Positions 20,053 to 29,025 of a stretch of DNA of 64,000 nucleotides are shown piece after piece. Within the stretch, counting starts at the first letter, position 1, and every line of letters begins with the position of its first letter. The DNA is taken from NCBI RefSeq assembly GCF_049959315.1, contig NZ_CP188201.1; one strand, given 5' to 3'. This DNA comes from Serratia proteamaculans_D (lineage in GTDB: Bacteria > Pseudomonadota > Gammaproteobacteria > Enterobacterales > Enterobacteriaceae). Below the pieces are notes generated by a model that was not told where the DNA came from, ran no database searches, and was given only the letters and a program-made list of their open reading frames with translations. The position numbers and the translations under genes are program-made.

Positions 20053-20478
20053 TCATTGTGCGCTGAACTTCACCGGCTCGGCCGGCGGGCCAAAACGGTT
20101 GGTCTCGGGCGTGCCGACAAAGGCGCCCAAATCGATCATCATCATCACAATGATCAGCGTCGGGATAAAACGCCCGACGCCCCATTGCCAGAGCGGTGCC
20201 AGCATTTGCCAGTTGCCCGCCGCCAGCAACCACGCCAGGATCAGCAATAACGCCCACCAGCCGGCTTTATTACGATCATGCAGCCGTTTCACCAGCACCG
20301 CCGCCGTCGGCCATAGTAAGCCCACGATAAAGAATGCGATGGTCTGGATATCCACCAGCTCACGACTGGCGAGAGAAAAAGCCACAACCATCAGCACCAG
20401 CCACAGCACCATCCAAATCCAAAAATCACGCCGCCCAATTCGGCCCTTAAACGAAAAGCACCACTGTTGTATTGTCAT
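20053..20478 (-). CDS. yiiR: DUF805 inner-membrane protein YiiR
   Basis: A 141-residue protein with the DUF805 start (MTIQQWCFSFKGRIGRRDFW), and four predicted membrane helices up to about residue 115. The segment LVKRLHDRNKAGWWALL is the family signature. ATG 20478 is preceded by AGGA and matches E. coli YiiR; a longer frame start nine codons upstream has no better support. It converges with fpr with only 9 bp between stops. Function unknown. Confidence 0.88.
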   Translation of the reverse strand: MTIQQWCFSFKGRIGRRDFWIWMVLWLVLMVVAFSLASRELVDIQTIAFFIVGLLWPTAAVLVKRLHDRNKAGWWALLLILAWLLAAGNWQMLAPLWQWGVGRFIPTLIIVMMMIDLGAFVGTPETNRFGPPAEPVKFSAQ

Positions 20479-20655
20479 TGAATCCTGCGTTGTTAGCCTG
20501 CCCATATTCTGCCGTGCAGTGTAACATAGGCGCTGCCGGGCGAAGATTTCTGCCCTGTATTACGCGGAGTAACGCACAGCTTTCCTGTCAGCAAGCGATA
20601 ATGGCGCGGGATCTTTGACAATCCCCCTCGGTTATCGCTTTAATCGGAGCCATCT

Positions 20656-21270
20656 TTGTTCTTGATGCCGTGTTATACCATGCTGAGAAAAACCATCGCC
20701 ATCGCCTGCCTGTTGCTGAGTATCAGCAGCGCCTGGGCCGATCCGCCGGATGCCGCAGTCAGTGCATCACCCACCGCGCCGTACCTGCAGGCCGGGGCGC
20801 CGACCTTTGATCTGACGGTGGTAAAATTCCGCGAAAAATATAACCGCGACAACCCGACGCTGCCGATTGGCGAATTTCGCGCTATCGCAACCGCAGAAGA
20901 CGACACGCCACTGCTGACGCGTGCCGCCAGCAAGCTGAACGAAAATCTCTACGCCTCCACTGCGCTGGAAAAGGGCACCGGCAAAATCAAAACGCTGCAA
21001 ATTACCCATCTGCCGCTGCAGCAAAGCAGTGAAGAAAAGGCGGCCCGCACCATTGCCATCAACTATATGGCCGCACTGATGCGCCAGTTTGAACCGGCGC
21101 TGACGGTAGAAAAAAGCCTGAGCAAAGTGGCCAACCTGTTGGAGAAAGGCAAAGGCTCACGCTTTTACCAACAGCAGGTCGGTGCGATCCGTTATGTGGT
21201 CGCGGACAACGGCGATAAAGGGGTAACTTTCGCTGTTGAACCGGTTAAGCTGACGCTATCCGAGCCGTAA
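20656..21270 (+). CDS. yiiQ: Exported DUF1454 protein YiiQ
   Basis: A 204-residue protein with an N-terminal signal peptide (hydrophobic TIAIACLLLSISSAWA, likely cut after AWA) and the DUF1454 body, e.g. PYLQAGAPTFDLTVVKFREKYN and ASKLNENLYASTALEKGTGKIK, as in E. coli YiiQ. Probably periplasmic; function unknown. TTG 20656 has the best-spaced ribosome site (CGGAG), but ATG 20665 or ATG 20680 are possible starts. tpiA follows, as in E. coli. Confidence 0.88.
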   Translation: MFLMPCYTMLRKTIAIACLLLSISSAWADPPDAAVSASPTAPYLQAGAPTFDLTVVKFREKYNRDNPTLPIGEFRAIATAEDDTPLLTRAASKLNENLYASTALEKGTGKIKTLQITHLPLQQSSEEKAARTIAINYMAALMRQFEPALTVEKSLSKVANLLEKGKGSRFYQQQVGAIRYVVADNGDKGVTFAVEPVKLTLSEP

Positions 21271-21397
21271 CAGCCGGTCATTTAATGACGAAAAGCAAAG
21301 CCTTCGCGCTTAATCATCTCTATACTGTTGGGCAGGTAAACTGCCGGTCCGGCAGTGGTTATTTCGACTCTCGCGTTCCCTTGTTGGAGGAAAAAAC

Positions 21398-22165
21398 ATG
21401 CGTCATCCATTAGTTATGGGTAACTGGAAGCTTAACGGCAGCACTCACATGGTTAACGAACTGATCGCCGCGCTGCGCAATGAACTGAGCAGCGTTGACG
21501 GTTGTGGCGTCGCTATCGCACCACCGGTCATGTACCTGGACCAGGCCAAGCACGCACTGGCCGGCAGCCGCATCGCTCTGGGCGCCCAAAACGTAGACGT
21601 GAACCTGTCCGGCGCATTCACCGGTGAAGTTTCCGCCGACATGCTGAAAGATATTGGTGCGCAATACATCATCATCGGCCACTCCGAGCGTCGCACTTAC
21701 CACAAAGAAACTGACGCTGCGATCGCCGAGAAATTTGCCGTGCTGAAAACTGCCGGTCTGATCCCAGTGCTGTGCATCGGTGAAACTGACGCTGAAAACG
21801 AAGCGGGTAAAACCGAAGAAGTTTGCGCACGCCAGATCGACGCCGTACTGAAAACCCAGGGTGCAGAAGCCTTTAAAGGTGCGGTTATCGCTTATGAGCC
21901 AATTTGGGCTATCGGTACCGGTAAGTCTGCTACCCCTGCGCAAGCACAGGCAGTACACAAATTTATCCGCGATCACATCGCCAAGCAGGACGCAGCCGTG
22001 GCTGCAGAAGTGATCATCCAGTACGGCGGCTCCGTGAACGACAAAAATGCTGCCGAGCTGTTCACTCAGCCGGACATCGACGGCGCGCTGGTTGGCGGCG
22101 CATCACTGAAAGCCGATGCTTTCGCCGTGATCGTCAAAGCCGCTGCTGCTGCTAAAAAAGCCTGA
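21398..22165 (+). CDS. tpiA: Triosephosphate isomerase
   Basis: A 255-residue TIM-barrel enzyme interconverting dihydroxyacetone phosphate and glyceraldehyde-3-phosphate. The active-site lysine region GNWKLNGS (about 8-15), catalytic His in IIIGHSERR (about 92-100) and catalytic Glu in AYEPIWAIGTG (about 166-176) are present. GGAGG precedes the ATG. In E. coli cdh lies between tpiA and sbp; here it is absent. Confidence 0.99.
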   Translation: MRHPLVMGNWKLNGSTHMVNELIAALRNELSSVDGCGVAIAPPVMYLDQAKHALAGSRIALGAQNVDVNLSGAFTGEVSADMLKDIGAQYIIIGHSERRTYHKETDAAIAEKFAVLKTAGLIPVLCIGETDAENEAGKTEEVCARQIDAVLKTQGAEAFKGAVIAYEPIWAIGTGKSATPAQAQAVHKFIRDHIAKQDAAVAAEVIIQYGGSVNDKNAAELFTQPDIDGALVGGASLKADAFAVIVKAAAAAKKA

Positions 22166-22184
22166 TTTCCCCCGGCTCATAAAT

Positions 22185-22212
22185 AAAAAACCCCGGCTTG
22201 CCGGGGTTTTTT
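22185..22212. terminator. Bidirectional terminator between tpiA and sbp
   Basis: Perfect stem AAAAAACCCCGG / CCGGGGTTTTTT, loop CTTG. Serves tpiA (stop 22165) and convergent sbp (stop 22231). Confidence 0.92.
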
Positions 22213-22230
22213 ATTGCTGCCAATTGAGCA

Positions 22231-23226
22231 TCAACGTTTACTTATTTCGTCAAACACGCCACCGGTGGCAAAGTGCACCTTCTGCGCCTGGGTCCAACCA
22301 CCGAAAGTATCATCCACGGTGAACAGCTTCAGTTTCGGGAACTGGTCGGTAAACTTGGCCGCCACTGCCGCATCACGTGGGCGGTAATAGTTTTTCGCCG
22401 CGATAGTCTGCCCTTCCGGTGTATACAGATACTTCAGGTAAGCCGTAGCCACATCACGGGTACCGCGCTTATCAACCACTTTATCCACCACCGACACGGT
22501 CGGCTCGGCCAGAATCGATTCGCTTGGAGTGATAATCTCAAACTTGTCCTTGCCCAGCTCTTTTTCCGCCAGCAGCGCTTCGTTCTCCCAGGCGATCAAC
22601 ACATCACCGATACCGCGTTCAACGAAGGTATTGGTTGAGCCGCGCGCACCGGAATCCAGCACTTCGACGTTCTTATACAGGTTTTTAACGAATTCTTGCG
22701 CCTTGGCCTGATCGTTATTGTTCTGATGCAGCGCGTAACCCCAGGCTGCCAGATAGTTCCAACGCGCACCGCCAGAGGTTTTCGGGTTCGGCGTAATTAC
22801 CGAAACGCCCGGTTTGATCAAATCCGCCCAGTCGTGAATTTGTTTTGGGTTGCCTTTGCGCACCAGGAACACAATGGTCGAGGTATAAGGCGCCGAGTTA
22901 TCCGGCAGACGTTTAATCCACGCTTTATCAATGCGCCCGCGTTCAGCGATAGCGTCAACGTCATAGGCCAGCGCCAGTGTCACCACGTCTGCCTCAATGC
23001 CGTTAATCACCGAAGTCGCCTGCTTGCCGGAGCCGCCGTGCGACTGGCGAACCGTGACTTTATCGCCGGTCTGTTGCTGCCAGTATTTACCGAATGCAGT
23101 GTTATATTCCTGATAGAATTCACGCGTCGGGTCGTATGAAACGTTCAGCAATTGGATATCTTTCGCCATGGCGCCGGACGCCAGCAGCATTATTGTCAGA
23201 CCTACACCCCATTTACGCATACGCAT
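22231..23226 (-). CDS. sbp: Periplasmic sulfate-binding protein
   Basis: A 331-residue solute-binding protein delivering sulfate/thiosulfate to the CysUWA ABC importer. A signal peptide (MRMRKWGVGLTIMLLASGAMA) is followed by the mature start KDIQLLNVSYDPTREFY, and the ligand-binding SHGGSGKQ and SGARGSTNTFVERG segments are conserved. ATG 23226 has GGGGAG seven bases upstream; the longer frame is not supported. Family members are induced by CysB under sulfur limitation; a site was not identified in 23227-23360. Confidence 0.96.
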   Translation of the reverse strand: MRMRKWGVGLTIMLLASGAMAKDIQLLNVSYDPTREFYQEYNTAFGKYWQQQTGDKVTVRQSHGGSGKQATSVINGIEADVVTLALAYDVDAIAERGRIDKAWIKRLPDNSAPYTSTIVFLVRKGNPKQIHDWADLIKPGVSVITPNPKTSGGARWNYLAAWGYALHQNNNDQAKAQEFVKNLYKNVEVLDSGARGSTNTFVERGIGDVLIAWENEALLAEKELGKDKFEIITPSESILAEPTVSVVDKVVDKRGTRDVATAYLKYLYTPEGQTIAAKNYYRPRDAAVAAKFTDQFPKLKLFTVDDTFGGWTQAQKVHFATGGVFDEISKR

Positions 23227-23361
23227 CGACTCGCTCCCCAGGAAAAATAATCGCAACCTCAATCGGTTGATTTAGCATCAGAGCCTGCCAGAAACTGGTC
23301 TATCAATTAAAGAATAAAAAATGTTGGGCTAGACGATTCTGGAATATACCCGCGGCAGGCA

Positions 23362-23387
23362 TAAAAAAAGCCTCCGCATGCGGAGGC
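23362..23387 (-). terminator. Terminator after pfkA
   Basis: Perfect palindrome GCCTCCGCATGCGGAGGC (23370-23387), followed on the minus strand by seven Ts. Confidence 0.9.
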
Positions 23388-23412
23388 TTCTGTTGACTGA
23401 ATTAAAACAGGA

Positions 23413-24375
23413 TCAGTACAGCTTTTTCGCCGTTTCCAGCCAGTCGCCCTTGAATGGACGTTTCATATTTTCGATCGCATCGATGATGTCGTGGTGCACC
23501 ATCTTCTCGTTTTGGATACCGACACAGCGGCCGCCGTAGCCCTGCAACAACAGCTCGATGGCGTAAGCCCCCATGCGGGAAGCCAGAATACGGTCGTAAG
23601 CTACCGGAGAACCGCCGCGCTGAATATGCCCCAACACGGTAGCGCGGGTTTCACGCTTGGTTTCTTGCTCGATATGGCGCGCCAGCTCATCGATATCGCA
23701 GATATGCTCGGTGATCGCCACGATCGCGTGTTTTTTACCCTTGTCGATGCCGGCTTTGATTTCACACACCAGATCTTCGCGGTTGAACTCAATTTCAGGC
23801 AATACGATGAACTCGCAGCCGCCAGCAATCGCCGCCGCCAGCGTCAAATCGCCGCAATAACGCCCCATAACTTCAACGATAGAAATACGCTGATGTGAAG
23901 ACGAGGTATCACGCAGACGGTCAATAGCTTCCACCACGGTTTCAAGCGCGGTAAAGAAACCGATCGTATAGTCGGTACCGGCCACGTCGTTATCGATAGT
24001 GCCCGGCAAGCCAATACAAGGGAAACCCTCTTCCGTCAGGCGTTTAGCCCCCATATAGGAACCGTCACCGCCAATCACCACCAACGCATCAATGCCGCGG
24101 TTTTGCAGATTTTCAATCGCCTTGGCACGTACGCTGTCGTCTCTGAATTCCGGGAAACGGGCTGAACCAAGGAAGGTGCCGCCGCGATTGATCATATCGG
24201 ACACACTGTAGCGGTCCAATTTTTCCATGCGATCTTCGTACAAGCCAAGGTAGCCATCGTAAATACCAAAAACTTCCAGACCTTCTGAAAGTGCAGCACG
24301 CACAACGCCACGGATCGCAGCGTTCATACCCGGCGAATCACCGCCACTTGTCAGTACACCGATTTTCTTGATCAT
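23413..24375 (-). CDS. pfkA: 6-phosphofructokinase I
   Basis: A 320-residue glycolytic kinase phosphorylating fructose-6-phosphate. The ATP-site MIKKIGVLTSGGDSPGMN and GGDGSYMGAKRL and the catalytic GTIDNDVAGTDYTIGF (about 125-140) are all present, with the length of E. coli PfkA. GAGG precedes the ATG. A Cra operator-like palindrome 126 bp upstream suggests repression by Cra. Confidence 0.99.
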   Translation of the reverse strand: MIKKIGVLTSGGDSPGMNAAIRGVVRAALSEGLEVFGIYDGYLGLYEDRMEKLDRYSVSDMINRGGTFLGSARFPEFRDDSVRAKAIENLQNRGIDALVVIGGDGSYMGAKRLTEEGFPCIGLPGTIDNDVAGTDYTIGFFTALETVVEAIDRLRDTSSSHQRISIVEVMGRYCGDLTLAAAIAGGCEFIVLPEIEFNREDLVCEIKAGIDKGKKHAIVAITEHICDIDELARHIEQETKRETRATVLGHIQRGGSPVAYDRILASRMGAYAIELLLQGYGGRCVGIQNEKMVHHDIIDAIENMKRPFKGDWLETAKKLY

Positions 24376-24500
24376 GACTACCTCTGAACTGTAGATGCAA
24401 TTTCTTAAGAATTCTGTATTCGCCGATTGTCCTGGAACCTCTCCGGCTGTAGAAAATCAGCTTTACGGCTTATTGCTGGATATTATAACAAAAACACCCA

Positions 24501-24516
24501 GCTGAATTGATTCAAG
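24501..24516. promoter_or_regulatory. Cra (FruR) operator upstream of pfkA
   Basis: The 16-mer GCTGAATTGATTCAAG differs from the Cra palindrome GCTGAATCGATTCAGC at only two or three positions. pfkA is a classical Cra-repressed gene. It lies just upstream of a T/A-rich stretch (TATTATAAC, 24481-24489) that may contain the promoter. Confidence 0.8.
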
Positions 24517-24606
24517 TCACGCAATATTGCGGTAAAAAAACACCATGGCACGCTGAGCTAACTCCGCCATTCACCCGTTGCACCAATCTTACAGGCCCTG
24601 TATTGA

Positions 24607-25509
24607 TTATAGCTCCCAACGCCCCTGTCGGCCCTCTGGCACTACGGAACAGGGATCCTGGTGAATGAGGACATCCGCTCCGGGGAAACGATGCAACAGT
24701 GCCTGTTCCACCTGCTCGGCCAGAAGATGCGCCTGCATCAGCGGCAGCGCATCATCCATCTCCAGATGCAACTGGATAAAACGCGTCGGACCGGACTGGC
24801 GGGTCCGCAGATCATGCGCACCTTTCACCCCTGGCCAGGAAGAAATCACATCAATAATTGCCTGACGTTCTTCATCCGGCAATGCCCTGTCCAGCAGCGA
24901 TTGCACAGCTTCATTGCCCATCCGCAGCGCGCTATAAAGAATGTAGACGCCAATGGCCAATGCAAACAGCGCATCCGCTCGTTGAAAACCGTACCAGCTT
25001 AGCGCAAGCGCTATAAGAATAGCACCATTCATCATGACATCTGACTGATAATGCAGCATATCTGCTCGTACTGCCTGACTACGGGTTTTCCTTACCACCC
25101 AACGCTGATAGGTGACCAGCAACAAGGTGCTGAATAACGCCACCACCGTCACGGCAATACCAACTCCGGGATCGCGCAGCGTTTCCGGAGAGTACAGATG
25201 CTGGAAGCCGGTCAGGAACAGAAACAGTGCCGAGCCGGAAATAAACATGCTCTGCGCCAGCGCGGCCAGCGATTCGGCCTTACCATGCCCGAAGGTGTGT
25301 TCCTCGTCGGCCGGCTGCAGCGAATAACGCACCACCAGCAAGTTTGTCAGCGACGCGGCTATATCCACCAGGGAATCTACCAACGCAGCCAGCAGACTCA
25401 CTGAACCGGTGTGATACCAGGCGACAATTTTGATCAGTAGCAGTATGGAGGCCAACGCAGTGGCAGCTAACGCGGCGGATTTCACCAGACGCGCATATTG
25501 CGGTTCCAT
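24607..25509 (-). CDS. fieF: Ferrous-iron / zinc efflux cation diffusion facilitator
   Basis: A 300-residue CDF antiporter exporting Fe2+ and Zn2+ from the cytoplasm. Six membrane helices occupy residues 12-205 and a metal-binding cytoplasmic domain follows. The transport-site residues D45 and D49 (LVDSLVDIAA) and the HYQSD motif near 153-157 match E. coli YiiP/FieF. AGGATGG precedes the ATG. It stands between pfkA and cpxP on the same strand. Confidence 0.96.
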   Translation of the reverse strand: MEPQYARLVKSAALAATALASILLLIKIVAWYHTGSVSLLAALVDSLVDIAASLTNLLVVRYSLQPADEEHTFGHGKAESLAALAQSMFISGSALFLFLTGFQHLYSPETLRDPGVGIAVTVVALFSTLLLVTYQRWVVRKTRSQAVRADMLHYQSDVMMNGAILIALALSWYGFQRADALFALAIGVYILYSALRMGNEAVQSLLDRALPDEERQAIIDVISSWPGVKGAHDLRTRQSGPTRFIQLHLEMDDALPLMQAHLLAEQVEQALLHRFPGADVLIHQDPCSVVPEGRQGRWEL

Positions 25510-25559
25510 AACCCATCCTGGTTAAACGTTGAGAGGGCCAATATAGCGGAATGATGGAC

Positions 25560-25618
25560 AAAAAAAACCCCGCCATCATGGCGGGGGAAGACAGGGATGG
25601 TGTCTATGGCAAGGAAAA
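25560..25618 (-). ncRNA. cpxQ: CpxQ small RNA in the cpxP 3' UTR
   Basis: On the minus strand, starting a few bases after the cpxP stop, the sequence begins TTTTTCCTTGCCATAGAC and ends in a GC-rich hairpin (CCCCGCCATGATGGCGGGG) plus eight Ts. The CCTTGCCATAGACACCATCC core is the base-pairing region I recall for E. coli CpxQ, an Hfq-bound RNA released from cpxP mRNA by RNase E that represses inner-membrane protein mRNAs during envelope stress. The terminator stem differs from E. coli but the seed is kept. It also acts as the cpxP terminator. Confidence 0.85.
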
Positions 25619-25625
25619 ACAGGGA

Positions 25626-26120
25626 CTACTCAGTCATACTTAACTTCTGGGCAGAAGTTTGCTGCAAACCAGAAATTTGTTGCTCCACCTGCTGCATGCG
25701 CTGCTGATGTTTCTGGTCTAAAACACTTTTTTGCTGTGGCGTCAGCAGGTTATACATTTGGTTGCGTACTCTGGCCATTTCGACCTGACGCTTAACCTGT
25801 TGCTGAGCCATCTGTTCCGCCTGGGCATACACGGCGGCTTCATCAAATTTGTCTGCGGTCACCAGCTTATGCATGGCTTCCATTTCAGCTACATTGACAC
25901 CAGGCAGATCGTGGCGGGCCTGGCGCATTAAATCGCGCATTCGCTGACGCTGCTCTTCAGTCAGGCTGACACCGTCAAACATGTGGTGCTGACCTGGTGC
26001 TCGGGTCATCGCGTCGTTGCCAGGAGTCGGTACTGTTTCCGATTTAGTGTCAGCAGCAAACGCAGCGGTAGAACCTATTGCCAGCATTGATGCCATAACT
26101 AATGCGGTCACCTTACGCAT
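25626..26120 (-). CDS. cpxP: Periplasmic Cpx pathway inhibitor CpxP
   Basis: A 164-residue Spy/CpxP-family protein. It has a signal peptide (MRKVTALVMASMLAIGSTAAFA) and the two LTxxQ motifs LTEEQR (about 53) and LTPQQK (about 126) that define the family. CpxP binds the CpxA sensor domain and helps DegP remove misfolded pilus proteins. The gene is divergent from cpxRA with a perfect CpxR box between them, and its 3' UTR encodes CpxQ. Confidence 0.95.
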   Translation of the reverse strand: MRKVTALVMASMLAIGSTAAFAADTKSETVPTPGNDAMTRAPGQHHMFDGVSLTEEQRQRMRDLMRQARHDLPGVNVAEMEAMHKLVTADKFDEAAVYAQAEQMAQQQVKRQVEMARVRNQMYNLLTPQQKSVLDQKHQQRMQQVEQQISGLQQTSAQKLSMTE

Positions 26121-26200
26121 TTTAACTCCTCGTGCTTTCTCACTTTGCGAATCAACGAGGAGCAGTGTACTGCTGCACCTGCAAACATGCGTCAGTGCAT

Positions 26201-26215
26201 GTAAAACTACGTAAA
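26201..26215. promoter_or_regulatory. CpxR box between cpxP and cpxR
   Basis: GTAAA-ACTAC-GTAAA is an exact match to the CpxR consensus GTAAA-N5-GTAAA, in the 149-bp divergent cpxP/cpxR intergenic region. It should drive stress induction of cpxP and autoregulation of cpxRA. Confidence 0.92.
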
Positions 26216-26269
26216 GTCATGGAATGCCAACAGTTGATGACGTATTTTGCGTCAGGAGGAAAAAATACA

Positions 26270-26968
26270 ATGAACAAAATTCTGTTAGTTGACGACGACC
26301 GCGAGCTGACTTCGCTGTTAAAAGAACTTCTTGAAATGGAAGGTTTTACTATCGTCGTGGCCTACGATGGTGAACAGGCGTTGTCGCTTCTGGACAGCTC
26401 CATTGATCTGCTGTTGCTCGATATCATGATGCCGAAGAAAAACGGTATCGATACGTTAAAAGAACTGCGTCAGCACCACCAGACGCCGGTCATTATGCTG
26501 ACCGCTCGCGGCAGCGAATTGGACCGTGTACTGGGCCTGGAACTGGGTGCCGATGACTACCTGCCAAAACCGTTCAACGATCGTGAACTGGTAGCGCGTA
26601 TTCGTGCGATTCTGCGCCGATCCAACTGGAGCGAGCAGCAGCAAAATGTCGATACGGGTGCGCCCACGCTGGACGTTGACGGTTTGCAGCTCAATCCGGG
26701 CCGCCAGGAAGCCAGTTTCGACGGCCAAACGCTGGATCTTACCGGCACCGAATTTACCCTGTTGTACCTGCTGGCACAGCATCTGGGCCAGGTGGTATCG
26801 CGTGAACTGCTTAGCCAGGAAGTGCTGGGCAAACGTCTGACGCCGTTTGATCGCGCCATCGATATGCATATCTCTAACCTGCGACGCAAACTGCCGAACC
26901 GCAAAGATGGCCACCCGTGGTTCAAAACCTTGCGTGGACGGGGTTACTTAATGGTATCTGCAACATGA
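26270..26968 (+). CDS. cpxR: Envelope-stress response regulator CpxR
   Basis: A 232-residue OmpR-type regulator. The receiver domain has the acidic pocket DDD (8-10), phosphoacceptor D51 (LLLLDIMMP) and K in LPKPF; the C-terminal winged helix ends with the TLRGRGYLMV wing. ATG 26270 follows AGGAGG and gives exactly the E. coli length; an earlier in-frame start at 26132 lies in the regulatory region and is rejected. Its stop overlaps the cpxA start (ATGA). Confidence 0.98.
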   Translation: MNKILLVDDDRELTSLLKELLEMEGFTIVVAYDGEQALSLLDSSIDLLLLDIMMPKKNGIDTLKELRQHHQTPVIMLTARGSELDRVLGLELGADDYLPKPFNDRELVARIRAILRRSNWSEQQQNVDTGAPTLDVDGLQLNPGRQEASFDGQTLDLTGTEFTLLYLLAQHLGQVVSRELLSQEVLGKRLTPFDRAIDMHISNLRRKLPNRKDGHPWFKTLRGRGYLMVSAT

Positions 26969-28338
26969 TCAACAGTTTGACGGCACGTATCTTCGCCATT
27001 TTTTGGTTCACATTAGCCCTGGTGCTGATGTTGGTGTTGATGGTGCCCAAGCTCGACTCCCGCCAAATGACCTCGCTGCTGGACAGCGAGCAGCGGCAGG
27101 GGCTGATGCTGGAGCAACATGTCGAGGCCGAGTTGCAAAACGATCCGGCCAACGACCTGATGTGGTGGCGGCGTTTATTCCGCGCCATTGAAAAATGGGC
27201 CCCGCCTGGGCAGCGCCTGATCCTGGTCACCAGCGAAGGCCGGGTGATTGGCAACATGCAACGCAACGAAATGCAGTTGGTGCGTAATTTTATCGGCCAA
27301 TCTGATAATTCCGACCACCCGAAGAAGAAAAAATACGGCCGCGTCGAGCTGGTCGGTCCCTTCTCCGTGCGTGATGGTGAAGACAACTACCAGTTGTATC
27401 TAATTCGTCCCGCTAACAGCCCACAATCCGACTTCATCAACCTGATGTTCGACCGGCCGCTGCTGCTGCTGATCGTCACCATGTTGATCAGCGCCCCATT
27501 GCTGCTATGGTTGGCCTGGAGTCTGGCGAAACCGGCACGTAAGCTGAAAAACGCGGCCGATGATGTCGCCCGCGGCAACCTGAAACAGCATCCTGAGCTG
27601 GAAGCCGGGCCGCAAGAGTTTCTGGCGACCGGTGCCAGCTTCAACCAAATGGTCAGTTCGCTGGAACGCATGATGACCGCTCAGCAGCGGCTGATCTCCG
27701 ACATCTCGCATGAGCTGCGCACGCCGCTAACCCGTCTGCAGCTGGCTACCGCGTTAATGCGTCGTCGCCACGGCGAAGGGCGTGAGCTGGAGCGCATCGA
27801 AACCGAGGCGCAGCGTCTGGACTCAATGATCAACGATCTGTTGGTGTTGTCACGAGGACAGCAGAAAAGCGAGTTGGTCCGTGAGCGGCTACTGGCCAAT
27901 GAACTGTGGGCCAATGTACTCGATGATGCCGGCTTTGAAGCCGAGCAAATGGGCAAGCATTTGGAAGTCACCGCCCCTCCTGGTCCATGGACGCTGTTCG
28001 GCAACGCCGGCGCGTTGGACAGCGCACTGGAAAACATTGTGCGTAACGCGCTGCGCTACTCAAATACCAGGATCGCCGTGGCGTTCAGCGCGGACAACCA
28101 GGGCATCACTATTGTGGTCGACGACGACGGCCCAGGCGTCAGTACGGAAGATCGCGAACAAATTTTCCGTCCGTTTTATCGCACCGACGAAGCACGCGAT
28201 CGCGCCTCCGGTGGTACTGGCTTGGGTCTGGCGATCGTAGAGGCGGCGGTCAACCAGCACCGCGGCTGGGTAAAAGCGGAGGACAGTCCGCTCGGTGGCC
28301 TGCGGTTGGTGTTGTGGTTACCGCTGCATCAGCGCTGA
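26965..28338 (+). CDS. cpxA: Envelope-stress sensor histidine kinase CpxA
   Basis: A 457-residue inner-membrane kinase/phosphatase for CpxR. It has two membrane helices (about 7-29 and 164-185) around a periplasmic PAS-like sensor domain, a HAMP domain, the H box ISDISHELRTPLTR with H249, and N, G1 and G2 boxes (ENIVRNALRYS, DDDGPGV, GGTGLGLAI). The start overlaps the cpxR stop by four bases, the normal coupled arrangement. Confidence 0.98.
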   Translation: MINSLTARIFAIFWFTLALVLMLVLMVPKLDSRQMTSLLDSEQRQGLMLEQHVEAELQNDPANDLMWWRRLFRAIEKWAPPGQRLILVTSEGRVIGNMQRNEMQLVRNFIGQSDNSDHPKKKKYGRVELVGPFSVRDGEDNYQLYLIRPANSPQSDFINLMFDRPLLLLIVTMLISAPLLLWLAWSLAKPARKLKNAADDVARGNLKQHPELEAGPQEFLATGASFNQMVSSLERMMTAQQRLISDISHELRTPLTRLQLATALMRRRHGEGRELERIETEAQRLDSMINDLLVLSRGQQKSELVRERLLANELWANVLDDAGFEAEQMGKHLEVTAPPGPWTLFGNAGALDSALENIVRNALRYSNTRIAVAFSADNQGITIVVDDDGPGVSTEDREQIFRPFYRTDEARDRASGGTGLGLAIVEAAVNQHRGWVKAEDSPLGGLRLVLWLPLHQR

Positions 28339-28375
28339 TCGCCTAAGACAGATCGGTAAGATTTTGCTATTCTGC

Positions 28376-28399
28376 GCCCCTCGTCATGAGGGGCTTTTT
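28376..28399 (+). terminator. Terminator-like hairpin immediately before trmL
   Basis: Stem GCCCCTC / GAGGGGC with loop GTCAT followed by TTTTT. It can end cpxRA transcripts, but its 3' arm (GAGGGG, 28388-28393) is also the only Shine-Dalgarno for trmL, eight bases before the ATG at 28402. Confidence 0.85.
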
Positions 28400-28401
28400 A
28401 C

Positions 28402-28875
28402 ATGTTGAACATTGTTTTATTCGAACCTGAAATTCCACCCAATACCGGTAATATCATCCGCCTGTGCGCCAATACCGGCTTTCAACTGCACCTGATAGAA
28501 CCGATGGGCTTCCCGTGGGATGACAAACGCCTGCGCCGCGCCGGGCTGGATTATCATGAATTCGCCAGCATCCGACGTCATGCCAACTACGCCGCTTTTA
28601 TCGCCAGTGAAAATCCACAGCGGCTGTTTGCCCTGACCACCAAAGGCACTCCGGCACACAGCGCGGTCAGCTACCAGGCCGGCGATTACCTGCTGTTTGG
28701 ACCGGAAACCCGCGGTCTGCCTGCAGAGATCCTGGAGGCGCTGCCCGCCCAGCAGAAAATCCGTATTCCCATGCAGGCACAAAGCCGCAGCATGAACCTG
28801 TCTAACGCCGTGGCCGTAGTGGTGTATGAAGCCTGGCGGCAACTGGACTATACGGGTGCACTGATCAAATCCTGA
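28402..28875 (+). CDS. trmL: tRNA (cytidine/uridine-34 2'-O)-methyltransferase TrmL
   Basis: A 157-residue SPOUT methyltransferase that modifies the wobble base of tRNA-Leu isoacceptors. The trefoil-knot SAM-binding segments FGPETRGLPAEIL (about 99-111) and RSMNLSNAVAVVVYEAWRQ (about 127-145) are diagnostic, and the N-terminus MLNIVLFEPEIPPNTGNIIRLC (split here by spacing only) matches E. coli YibK. It follows cpxA here but cysE in E. coli. Its ribosome site lies inside a terminator-like hairpin. Confidence 0.95.
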   Translation: MLNIVLFEPEIPPNTGNIIRLCANTGFQLHLIEPMGFPWDDKRLRRAGLDYHEFASIRRHANYAAFIASENPQRLFALTTKGTPAHSAVSYQAGDYLLFGPETRGLPAEILEALPAQQKIRIPMQAQSRSMNLSNAVAVVVYEAWRQLDYTGALIKS

Positions 28876-29025
28876 CCACGCGCTTTGCTGGTGAAAACAA
28901 GCTGCACATCACGTTCCTGATAGGCCGCCCTGTAACATGGCACGCGCAGCGCCAAAACTTTCGCTGTGGCAGAAGATAATGAGCTATGTTTTGTAAGGTT
29001 ATCGGCACTCATCATAGGAAATCGT

